Source: Pirellulales bacterium
Lineage (GTDB): Bacteria > Planctomycetota > Planctomycetia > Pirellulales > Thermoguttaceae
Assembly (NCBI GenBank): GCA_016928165.1
Contig: JAFGLH010000016.1
Coordinates: 1 to 45,071 of the forward strand
DNA: 45,071 bases
Direction: 5' to 3'
Part shown: positions 15,755-23,003 of the stretch, piece by piece
How positions within the stretch are numbered: the stretch's first letter is position 1
Layout of the letters: each line of letters opens with the position of its first letter
Program-made: the position numbers and the translations under genes
The notes under the pieces: model-generated
The model's input: the letters and a program-made list of their open reading frames with translations, nothing else
Databases searched by the model: none
What the model was told of the DNA's origin: nothing

Positions 15755-16303
15755 ATGAAACCTGACGAAGAGAACATCACCTGGGTCCGCGAGCCGCGAT
15801 TGGGGTTGTTGGGCCGATCGTACCTGATGCTCTTCCTGCAAGGGCTGACGACCACGCTGCGCCACTTCTTCAGCCGAAAAATAACGGTCCAATCGCCCGA
15901 AGAGCGCCACGAGATGCCCGATCCGTCGATCTATCGCGGCGTGCATCGGCTCAACCGCGACGAGCAAGGGCGGGTGAAATGCGTCGCCTGTTTCCTCTGT
16001 GCGACGGCCTGTCCGGCCCATTGCATCGACATCGTCGCCGCCGAAAGCCCCTGGCCAGACAGGGAAAAATATCCCCAGTCATTCACGATCGACGAGTTGC
16101 GCTGTATCTTCTGCGGAATGTGCGAGGAGGCATGCCCGGTCGACGCCATCGAGTTAACCGGCCTTTACGATCTGACAGGCAAGAGTCGCGAGGAGATGAT
16201 TTTCGACAAACAAAAGCTGTTGAGCGTCTACGACCAAACCAAGGACGCGGAACCGATGAGAACCATGAGGGTCAAGGGGCGGGGGACGAGGGGCGAGGGA
16301 TGA
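15755..16303 (+). CDS. nuoI: NADH:quinone oxidoreductase subunit I
   Basis: 182 residues. This is the 8Fe ferredoxin-like subunit carrying clusters N6a and N6b: Cys76, Cys79, Cys82, Cys86 (CVACFLCATACP) and Cys117, Cys120, Cys123, Cys127 (CIFCGMCEEACP). The amphipathic N-terminal helix LMLFLQGLTTTLRHFF lies on the membrane surface. The C-terminus ends in a low-complexity basic tail, VKGRGTRGEG, encoded by purine-rich filler DNA that runs directly into a type A palindrome. There is no clear ribosome-binding site; the type H inverted repeat ends five bases before the start. Confidence 0.96.
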   Translation: MKPDEENITWVREPRLGLLGRSYLMLFLQGLTTTLRHFFSRKITVQSPEERHEMPDPSIYRGVHRLNRDEQGRVKCVACFLCATACPAHCIDIVAAESPWPDREKYPQSFTIDELRCIFCGMCEEACPVDAIELTGLYDLTGKSREEMIFDKQKLLSVYDQTKDAEPMRTMRVKGRGTRGEG

Positions 16304-16321
16304 AAGATTTATGATTTTACA

Positions 16322-16350
16322 TTGGGGTGGCAGTTAAACCGCCACCCCAA
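16322..16350. repeat. type A palindrome between nuoI and nuoJ
   Basis: TTGGGGTGGCAGTT / ACCGCCACCCCAA, with one mismatch near the centre. The frame upstream of nuoJ is open through it (MGWQLNRHPND), but homology starts later, at 16379. Confidence 0.85.
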
Positions 16351-16378
16351 CGACACCCGCTATCCGCTATTCACTAAA

Positions 16379-17083
16379 ATGTCCAACCCCCAGATACTAA
16401 TGCTTTCCGCTTTCCTCGCCGCCGTGGCGATTTGGCTGATGCTGCCTAGAGGCGGGGCAAGGGGGCGCTGGGCGGGCGCGGCGCTGGGCGCGGCGGCGCT
16501 CGGCTTGTGGCTCTCGCGGACGCACGGCCTGGGACATTGGACGGCCGACGGCGTGTTTTACGCGCTGGCCGCGGCGGCCATCGTCTCGGCCGTCGGCGCG
16601 GTGACTTCGCCCAATCCGATCTACTGCGCGATCTGGTTCGGCATGACGCTGCTGGCGGTGGCCGGGCTGCTGCTGCTGGTCGGGGCGCAGTTCCTGGCCG
16701 CGGCCACCGTGTTGGTCTACGCCGGGGCGATACTGGTCACGCTGTTGTTCGTGCTCATGTTCGCCCAACCGGAGGGGCGCGCGACTTGCGATCGGGTCAG
16801 TTGGGAGGCGGGCCTGTCGGCGGCGGCGGGAATCGCCCTGGTGGGGATATTGTCGGCGGCCGTCGGAAGCGCGGTCTCTCCGACAATCGCCGCTCAATCC
16901 CCGCAGGCGTTGGCCGCCGGAGTGCTCGACCCCCGCCAAACGGCCCGGCTGGGCGAGGAACTCTTCGGCCGCCGGCTGATAGCGGTCGAAGTGGTCGGCA
17001 CGTTGTTGTTGGCCGCGCTGGTCGGCGCGGCGGTAATCGTCAATCGGTTTGGCGGTCGTCGGCGCGACGACCAAAAATCATAG
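16379..17083 (+). CDS. nuoJ: NADH:quinone oxidoreductase subunit J
   Basis: 234 residues from the ATG at 16379 (MSNPQILML). A membrane subunit with five or six helices between NuoA/K and NuoL. The conserved VSAVGAVTSPNPIYCAIWFG and QFLAAATVLVYAGAILVTLLFVLMF with the family Tyr in the broken helix are present, followed by a C-terminal membrane helix, VVGTLLLAALVGAAVIV. The upstream extension to 16322 reads repeat sequence and is discarded. No strong ribosome-binding site is visible. Confidence 0.94.
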   Translation: MSNPQILMLSAFLAAVAIWLMLPRGGARGRWAGAALGAAALGLWLSRTHGLGHWTADGVFYALAAAAIVSAVGAVTSPNPIYCAIWFGMTLLAVAGLLLLVGAQFLAAATVLVYAGAILVTLLFVLMFAQPEGRATCDRVSWEAGLSAAAGIALVGILSAAVGSAVSPTIAAQSPQALAAGVLDPRQTARLGEELFGRRLIAVEVVGTLLLAALVGAAVIVNRFGGRRRDDQKS

Positions 17084-17101
17084 TTGCAGTTAACCCTTGT
17101 C

Positions 17102-17170
17102 GGGGCGGCAGTTGAACTGCCGCCCCATCGCGAGAATGAAACAAGGCCGCCGTGCCGGCGGCCGCTAAAC
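17102..17170. repeat. type A palindrome plus a type D arm between nuoJ and nuoK
   Basis: A perfect type A copy, GGGGCGGCAGTT-G-AACTGCCGCCCC, at 17102-17126, then a single type D arm at 17146-17170 identical to 14412-14436. Two repeat types side by side in one 98-base gap. Confidence 0.9.
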
Positions 17171-17181
17171 ATCCGTTATTC

Positions 17182-17628
17182 ATGCACCCTGAAACCGCAC
17201 TGTTGAACAATTGCCTGTTGGTCGGGGCCGCGCTGTTCGGCCTGGGCGCGATCGGCTTCCTCAGCCGGCGGAACATGATCGTGATGTTCCTCTCGGTGGA
17301 GATCATGTTGCAGGGCGCGTCGTTGAGCCTGGCCGCTTGGGGGCGGTTCCACAACGATTTCGGCGGGCAGACTTTTGTGTTATTCGTCATTGCCGTGGCG
17401 GCGAGCGAGGCGGCCGTCGCCTTGGCGCTGATCCTGACGCTTTACCGCCGCCGGTGCAGTCTCGACGTCGCCGCCTGGCACTTTTTGCGCGAGGCCGACC
17501 AGCCGCCGTTCCGCGACGCGCCCTTGCCCGACGAGCCAGCGGTCGGCGAGCCGGACCCGCCCCTGGCGCCCGCCGGGGTGCGCCCGCGGAGGCCCGAAGA
17601 AGAATCGCAATGGAGACCTGAAATATAG
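17182..17628 (+). CDS. nuoK: NADH:quinone oxidoreductase subunit K
   Basis: 148 residues, longer than the usual 100. The membrane core (about 1-100) has three helices with the conserved glutamates: NMIVMFLSVEIMLQGASLSL and FVIAVAASEAAVALAL. These glutamates connect the proton path from the quinone site to the antiporter-like subunits. The C-terminal 45 residues are hydrophilic and Pro/Asp/Glu/Arg-rich (DEPAVGEPDPPLAPAGVRPR), probably a cytoplasmic extension. Similar extensions in other planctomycetes would show whether it is lineage-wide. The start at 17182 is set by homology; upstream is the type D repeat arm. Confidence 0.94.
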   Translation: MHPETALLNNCLLVGAALFGLGAIGFLSRRNMIVMFLSVEIMLQGASLSLAAWGRFHNDFGGQTFVLFVIAVAASEAAVALALILTLYRRRCSLDVAAWHFLREADQPPFRDAPLPDEPAVGEPDPPLAPAGVRPRRPEEESQWRPEI

Positions 17629-17649
17629 GAAAATGATTTTTATCGTAGC

Positions 17650-19635
17650 ATGTTAAGCGCAAAAACCTTGCTGATTCTGGTTCCCGCGTTGCCGCTGGCG
17701 GCGGCCGCGGTCGCGGCAGCGCTGGGACCGCGCGTGCTCCGCGGTCGGAGCCACCTGCCGGTGGTCGCCGCGCTGGCGGCGAGTTTCATCGCCGCCGTGT
17801 TGCTGGTCTATCAGTTGCAGGAGCGGATCGACCTGGAAGAGAAGCCGGTCGCCACGGCGACGCTTTGGAGCTGGTTCGACGCGCCGCGGTCAATGCCTCC
17901 GCCGGCCGAGGGGAGCGTCGAAACGCCCGGCCGGGGCGATTTCAATGTAAGCGTTTCGCTCCGGGCCGATCCGTTGACGGCCGTCATGTTCGCGATGGTC
18001 GCGTGCGTTTCGCTGCTGGTGGCGATTTACTCGATCGGCTACATGCGCGGAGACGCCGGCTACTGGCGGTTCTTCGCCTACACGGGGCTGTTCGTGTTTG
18101 CAATGACGGCGCTGGTGGCGGCCGACAATTTTATTTTGCTGTACGTATTTTGGGAGTTGGTCGGGCTGTGCAGCTATCTGTTGATCGGCTTCTGGCACGA
18201 GCGGCCCGCCGCCGCGACCGCCGCGAAGAAGGCCTTTCTGGTCAACCGCATCGGCGACACCGGCTTCGCGCTGGGGATATTTTTGATCTGGACGACGTTC
18301 GGCACGCTGGACTTCGAGGGGGTATTTTCCCAAGCGCGCGAGCACGCCGGCGATTGGCGGCTGACGGCGATATGCCTGCTGCTGTTCTGCGGGGCGTGCG
18401 GCAAGAGCGCGCAGTTTCCGCTGCACGTCTGGCTGCCCGACGCGATGGAAGGCCCCACGCCGGTCAGCGCGTTGATCCACGCGGCCACTATGGTCACGGC
18501 CGGCGTGTACCTGGTCGCCCGCTGCACGCCGCTGTTCGCCGAAGCGCCGGACGCTCAAATCGTGGTGGCGGCGGTCGGCGGGCTGACCGCGCTGCTCGGC
18601 GCGGTCGTCGCCATAACGCAGACCGATCTGAAGCGGATACTGGCCTACTCGACGATCAGTCATCTCGGCTACATGTTCGTCGCCGCCGGCGCCCTCTACG
18701 GCGTCGCCGCCGGCGTGTTCCACCTGATAACCCATGCGTTTTTCAAGGCCCTGCTGTTTCTCGGGGCGGGAAGCATAATGCACGCGGCCGGAGGGGTCAT
18801 CGACATCCGCCGCCTCGGAGGGTTGCGACGCCGAATGCCGGTCACGTTTTGGGCCTACCTGATCGGCTGTCTTTCGATAGCGGGCGTGGCGCCGTTTTCG
18901 GGCTTTTGGAGCAAGGAGGCGATTTTGTTCGAGTTGCACGGGCGCTCGTTCGCCGAGGGAGGGGTGTATCTGTTGCTGTTTCTCTCCACCCTGTTGGGAG
19001 TCGTGTTGATCGCTTTCTACGCGTTCCGCCCGTTTTTCACCGTCTTTTTCGGCGAGGAGAAAATTCCCCCCGAGGCCGGCGATCACATGCACGAATCGCC
19101 CCCGTCGATGACCGCGCCGCTGGTGGTGCTGGCCTTCGGCTCGCTTGCGATCGGCGGCTATTTCGAGTGGACGCACGGGTTGGCCGATTTTCTCTCGCAT
19201 ACGCCGTCGTTCGATTGCCTAAAGCGGCTTGATCGGCCCGAGATCGCCGCGGCCGACAAATGGCGGATCGGCCTTTTCGGCTCGGCGCTGTCGATCGCCG
19301 GCATCGCGGTCGTGGCCGCGCTCTACTTGCGTCCCGGCAAGGCCGTCGAGCGGCTTACCCGGGCAATGAACGTATTCGGACTTTATAGCTTGTCTTACGG
19401 CAAGTTTTTCATCGACCCGTTGTACGACGCATTGTTGGTCCGGCCGCTGTTGGGCATTGCCCGGCTGGCGGCGTGGCTCGACCGCCGGGTGATCGACTCG
19501 GCGGTGGACGCCGTCGGCCGCGCGCCCGCGCTGATCGGCGCCGCGGTCCGTCCGGTCCAAAACGGCTTGGTCCAGTTATACGCATTGGTGATGGTGCTCG
19601 GCGTGTTGGTTCTGTTGGGAATAATGTTGTTGTAA
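17650..19635 (+). CDS. nuoL: NADH:quinone oxidoreductase subunit L
   Basis: 661 residues, the expected size. NuoL is the distal Mrp-antiporter-like proton pump with the long lateral helix. Core features: YVFWELVGLCSYLLIGFWHERP (about 160-185), the signature FPLHVWLPDAMEGPTPVSALIHAATMVTAGVYL, QTDLKRILAYSTISHLGYM, and THAFFKALLFLGAGSIMHA. The C-terminal extension carries the lateral helix, ending in LYALVMVLGVLVLLGIMLL. No repeat insertion was found in this gene. It follows nuoK by 21 bases and precedes nuoM by 14. Confidence 0.97.
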   Translation: MLSAKTLLILVPALPLAAAAVAAALGPRVLRGRSHLPVVAALAASFIAAVLLVYQLQERIDLEEKPVATATLWSWFDAPRSMPPPAEGSVETPGRGDFNVSVSLRADPLTAVMFAMVACVSLLVAIYSIGYMRGDAGYWRFFAYTGLFVFAMTALVAADNFILLYVFWELVGLCSYLLIGFWHERPAAATAAKKAFLVNRIGDTGFALGIFLIWTTFGTLDFEGVFSQAREHAGDWRLTAICLLLFCGACGKSAQFPLHVWLPDAMEGPTPVSALIHAATMVTAGVYLVARCTPLFAEAPDAQIVVAAVGGLTALLGAVVAITQTDLKRILAYSTISHLGYMFVAAGALYGVAAGVFHLITHAFFKALLFLGAGSIMHAAGGVIDIRRLGGLRRRMPVTFWAYLIGCLSIAGVAPFSGFWSKEAILFELHGRSFAEGGVYLLLFLSTLLGVVLIAFYAFRPFFTVFFGEEKIPPEAGDHMHESPPSMTAPLVVLAFGSLAIGGYFEWTHGLADFLSHTPSFDCLKRLDRPEIAAADKWRIGLFGSALSIAGIAVVAALYLRPGKAVERLTRAMNVFGLYSLSYGKFFIDPLYDALLVRPLLGIARLAAWLDRRVIDSAVDAVGRAPALIGAAVRPVQNGLVQLYALVMVLGVLVLLGIMLL

Positions 19636-19649
19636 ACGATCATCGCGAC

Positions 19650-21335
19650 ATGAACGTCCTTCTGTTGACAACGCTGTTGCTGCCGCTGGCCGGGGCGCTG
19701 CTGATCGGCGGCGGCCGCAGCTCGGCGCGTTGGACGGCGCTGGCGGTCGCGCTGGCGGTGCTGGCCCTGGCGGTCGCGCTGGCGGCGCGGTTCCCCGGCG
19801 ACGCGGCCCCCTTCGCGGCCACCGACTGGGACTGGCTCGGCTGGAGCGATGCGCCGATCGACGTCCGCTTCCACGTCGCCCTGGACGGATTGAGCATCTG
19901 GCTGTTCGCCTTGACCGCGCTGCTGGGCGTCGCGGCGGTGCTGGTCGGCTGGGAGGCGATCCGTGAGCAAGCGCCGCTCTATTATCGGCTGTTGTTGGTG
20001 TTGGAGACGGGCATGTTGGGCGTCTTCGTCGCCCGGGACATCATACTGTTTTATATATTCTTCGAGTTCACGCTGGTCCCGCTGTTCTTTCTGATCGGCA
20101 TTTGGGGGAGCCGGCAGCGGCGCTGGGCGGCGACGAAGTTCTTCCTCTTCACGCTCGCCGGAAGCCTGCTTACGTTCATTGGGTTGTTGGCGATTGTACT
20201 GTGGGTCTATTACCATCCGGCCGACGGAACAACGCCGGGACGAATGACGTTTTCCATTGCCGAGTTGACCGCGTCGCTGCGCGACCGGCCGATGGACCCG
20301 GCGCTGCAAGTTTGGATCTTCGCGGCGTTGTTCGCCGGGTTCGCGGTCAAGGCGCCGCTCTGGCCGCTGCACACCTGGTTGCCGCTGGCCCACGTCGAGG
20401 CCCCCGCGGCCGGCAGCGTGCTGTTGGCCGGGGTGCTGCTGAAGGTGGGCGTGTACGGCTTCGCCCGATTCAGCCTGCCGATGCTGCCGGCGGCCGCCGC
20501 GGCGCTAATGCCCTGGCTGCTGTGGATATCGCTGGCGGGGATTATTTACGGCTCGCTGGTCGCGCTGGCGCAAAGCGATCTGAAGCGGCTGGTGGCATAT
20601 TCCAGCGTCGGGCACCTCGGCTTCTGCACGTTGGGAATTTTCGCAGCCGACCGGCTGGGCGTCGAAGGAGGCACTTTGCAGCTAATCAACCACGGACTGG
20701 CCACCGGCGGGCTGTTCGCCGTGGTGGGCATGCTCCACGAGCGGTTCCACACCCGCGAAATCGCCGACTTCGGCGGCCTGGCGCGGCGGATGCCCCGGCT
20801 GGCGTTTTTCGCGATGGTTTTCACCCTCTCCAGCGTCGCCCTGCCGGGTCTGGCCGGTTTCGCCGGCGAGTTCCCCCTGCTGCTGGGCGTTTTCCAACGA
20901 GGCTGGGCCGAGCCGCTGGCCGGTTATGGCGTTCAACTGCGCATAATCGCCGTGTCGAGCCTCGCCGGAGTGGTGCTCGGCGCGTGGTACATGCTGTGGA
21001 TGTATCAGCGGGTCTTTTTCGGAATACAATGTTGGGGGGGCAGCTTAACCGCCGCCCCAACCAAATCCTCCCCTCTCTCTTTGGGAGAATGGCGGGGGGG
21101 GAGGGAAGCAGACGTTTCCACAACGGAAAATAATTCGATACGCGACCTCTCGACCCGCGAAGTTTTCTGCCTCGCGCCGCTGGCGGCGACGATCCTCTGG
21201 ATCGGCGCGCAACCGAGTTTCTTTATCGAGCGAATGAGGCCGACGCTCGACGAATTGATCGCGCCTGTGACTCGGGCCTGCGAAACCGCAAGCAATATTT
21301 CAACTGACCACTGGCCACTGACCACCGACCACTAA
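19650..21335 (+). CDS. nuoM: NADH:quinone oxidoreductase subunit M with repeat-encoded insertion
   Basis: 561 residues. The ATG at 19650 begins MNVLLLTTLLLPLAGALLIGGG; the frame is open further upstream inside nuoL. NuoM is the middle antiporter-like proton pump. FYIFFEFTLVPLFFLIGIWG, APLWPLHTWLPLAHVEAPAAGSVLLAG, QSDLKRLVAYSSVGHLGF and MLWMYQRVFFG are conserved. Directly after RVFFG, residues about 461-490 are repeat-encoded (WGGSLTAAPT, then SSPLSLGEWRGG), lengthening the loop before RDLSTREV. The C-terminal tail STDHWPLTTDH is also encoded by repetitive DNA. Both additions keep the frame and the membrane core is intact, so the protein is probably functional. Confidence 0.95.
   Translation: MNVLLLTTLLLPLAGALLIGGGRSSARWTALAVALAVLALAVALAARFPGDAAPFAATDWDWLGWSDAPIDVRFHVALDGLSIWLFALTALLGVAAVLVGWEAIREQAPLYYRLLLVLETGMLGVFVARDIILFYIFFEFTLVPLFFLIGIWGSRQRRWAATKFFLFTLAGSLLTFIGLLAIVLWVYYHPADGTTPGRMTFSIAELTASLRDRPMDPALQVWIFAALFAGFAVKAPLWPLHTWLPLAHVEAPAAGSVLLAGVLLKVGVYGFARFSLPMLPAAAAALMPWLLWISLAGIIYGSLVALAQSDLKRLVAYSSVGHLGFCTLGIFAADRLGVEGGTLQLINHGLATGGLFAVVGMLHERFHTREIADFGGLARRMPRLAFFAMVFTLSSVALPGLAGFAGEFPLLLGVFQRGWAEPLAGYGVQLRIIAVSSLAGVVLGAWYMLWMYQRVFFGIQCWGGSLTAAPTKSSPLSLGEWRGGREADVSTTENNSIRDLSTREVFCLAPLAATILWIGAQPSFFIERMRPTLDELIAPVTRACETASNISTDHWPLTTDH
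21031..21104. repeat. type A plus type B repeats inside nuoM
   Basis: A type A palindrome (21031-21061, GTTGGGGGGGCAGCTTAACC then GCCGCCCCAAC) is followed by a type B copy (about 21066-21104, CCCCTCTCTCTTTGGGAGAA). The order A-then-B matches the insertion in the esterase gene (read on its coding strand). It adds about 30 codons without a stop. Confidence 0.85.
21303..21332. repeat. CTGGCCACTGACCAC filler encoding the NuoM C-terminus
   Basis: A run of near-tandem CCACTGACCA units. The 15-base block CTGGCCACTGACCAC recurs in inverted orientation within 35432-35448, in an unrelated intergenic region. Here it encodes DHWPLTTDH and the nuoM end. Confidence 0.65.
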
Positions 21336-21338
21336 TTT

Positions 21339-22931
21339 ATGACCGCCGAACTACGCCCGTTGCTGCCCGAGATCGTGCTGATCGTCGCCGCCGTGGCGAT
21401 ATACATCGGCGGGGCGTTCCTGCCGGCCCGCGGCACGTGGCGATGGATCGCCGCCGGGGCGCTGATTGCGGCGACGGTTTTGCTCTGGAACCATAATCCG
21501 AACGCAAGCGGCGACTTGGCCCGATATGTTCGTTGGTTCGCCTTGGCGGCCGGAGGGCTGCTGTTGTCGCTGGGCGCGAAACCGTTGCGGTTCGACGGCA
21601 CGCCGGAATACGTCGGCTCGCTGTTGTTGACCGTGGCGGGATTGATGCTCGCGGCCGGGGCGGAAGACATCATATTGCTGTTCATCTCGCTGGAGTTGAT
21701 TTCCATTCCCACCTACGTGCTGCTCTATCTCGGCCGCAACGACGCGGCCGCGCAGGAATCGGCCGCGAAGTATTTCTTCCTCGGCGTGCTCTCTTCGGCG
21801 ATACTGTTGTACGGTTTCAGCTTCTTGTATGGAGCAACCGGATCGAGCGAATTGTCGGCGATAAGCACGGCGTCTCCAAGTTTCGCGGTCTTCGCCCGGT
21901 TGGCCCTGGCGTTGATCTTCGCGGGCTTGTGTTTCAAGACGGCCGCCGTGCCCTTCCACTTCTACGCCCCGGACGTGTACCAGGGAACGACCCACGCCAA
22001 CGCGGCCTTGCTGTCGGTCGTGCCCAAGGCGGCCGGGTTCGTCGTCATGGCGCGGATTCTCGTTCAGGCCGCGCCCGGAATGGAACCGTATTCGTGGGCC
22101 ATCGTGCTGGCCGCCGCGCTGCTGACGATGACCTTCGGCAACGTAATGGCGCTTTGGCAGGACGACTTCCGTCGGCTGCTGGCCTATTCTTCGATTGCCC
22201 AGGCGGGCTACATGCTGTTGGCGCTGGCCGTCGCATTGGTTCCGTCGGGCGAGTGGGACGGCCTCGGGGCGCTGTGGTTCTATCTGACGACCTACGCGGC
22301 GGCCACGATCGGGGCCTTCGCGGCGATGGAACGCCTCGGCCGCGAGGACCACCGCCTGGACGCGATAGACGACCTGGCCGGTTTGGGCCGCACCCGGCCG
22401 GCGACGGCCGCGGCGATGGCGGTTTGCATGTTTTCGCTGGCGGGCATACCGCCGCTGGCCGGCTTTTGGGGTAAACTGCTGGTCTTCGGCGGGGCGTTGA
22501 ACGTCGAGGCCCCGGCCTCTGCCCGATGGTGGTTCGCCGTCGCGGCGGTCGTCGCCGTGCTGAACGCCGCCGTGGCCGCGGCTTACTATCTGCGGATCGT
22601 GGCCGCGATGTATTTCCGCATTCCCTTGGCGACTCCGCCGGCCGATGGGGGACGCGGAGCATGGTTCGCCGCCGTGGCCTGCGCGGCCGTGGTCGTCGGC
22701 GCGGGGTTCTATCCAGGGCCATTGATGAGAGCGGGCGATTTTCGTCAGCGGCAGACGCCCCGCCTGGACGTGGGCGCTGAACGCGGTCCCTCAATTCTCT
22801 TCCGGCAAGAAAAGACCACCGCCACCCCAACCTGCCCCACAGCTTGGAGTGGCGGCGACGAAAAAAGTTCCTGCCCCAATACTCTCGCTTATTGTTTGCG
22901 GAGGCGATTGTATTATCGCGGTCGTCAGTGA
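21339..22931 (+). CDS. nuoN: NADH:quinone oxidoreductase subunit N
   Basis: 530 residues. NuoN is the proximal antiporter-like subunit. LEDIILLFISLELISIPTYVLLY-type sequence (about 108-130), CFKTAAVPFHFYAPDVYQGT, DDFRRLLAYSSIAQAGYMLL and FSLAGIPPLAGFWGKLLVF are conserved. Fourteen membrane helices are expected, ending near FYPGPLMRAGDF. The last 55 or so residues (from about 475) are hydrophilic, Cys/Arg-rich and unlike the family; the DNA at 22819-22855 is a degenerate type A repeat. The tail is therefore probably repeat-derived read-through. It starts three bases after nuoM and is the last nuo gene. Confidence 0.95.
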   Translation: MTAELRPLLPEIVLIVAAVAIYIGGAFLPARGTWRWIAAGALIAATVLLWNHNPNASGDLARYVRWFALAAGGLLLSLGAKPLRFDGTPEYVGSLLLTVAGLMLAAGAEDIILLFISLELISIPTYVLLYLGRNDAAAQESAAKYFFLGVLSSAILLYGFSFLYGATGSSELSAISTASPSFAVFARLALALIFAGLCFKTAAVPFHFYAPDVYQGTTHANAALLSVVPKAAGFVVMARILVQAAPGMEPYSWAIVLAAALLTMTFGNVMALWQDDFRRLLAYSSIAQAGYMLLALAVALVPSGEWDGLGALWFYLTTYAAATIGAFAAMERLGREDHRLDAIDDLAGLGRTRPATAAAMAVCMFSLAGIPPLAGFWGKLLVFGGALNVEAPASARWWFAVAAVVAVLNAAVAAAYYLRIVAAMYFRIPLATPPADGGRGAWFAAVACAAVVVGAGFYPGPLMRAGDFRQRQTPRLDVGAERGPSILFRQEKTTATPTCPTAWSGGDEKSSCPNTLAYCLRRRLYYRGRQ

Positions 22932-22944
22932 CAACAAGTTGTCA
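22929..22944. promoter_or_regulatory. 7-bp perfect palindrome after nuoN, ahead of the regulator gene
   Basis: TGACAAC-AA-GTTGTCA. Its first three bases are the nuoN stop codon, and it lies 60 bases before the regulator start. It could be an operator or another small repeat; no second copy was seen. Confidence 0.3.
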
Positions 22945-23003
22945 TATCATATTTAAATGAACCAATACATGCGGAAAAGTCTACCGCGAAAAATTCCACC
23001 ACG

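Noticed and set aside
17890-19200. 436-codon minus-strand frame and a 455-codon plus-strand frame within nuoL
   Set aside because: Both are Arg/Gly/Ala/His-rich out-of-frame readings of a clearly conserved nuoL.
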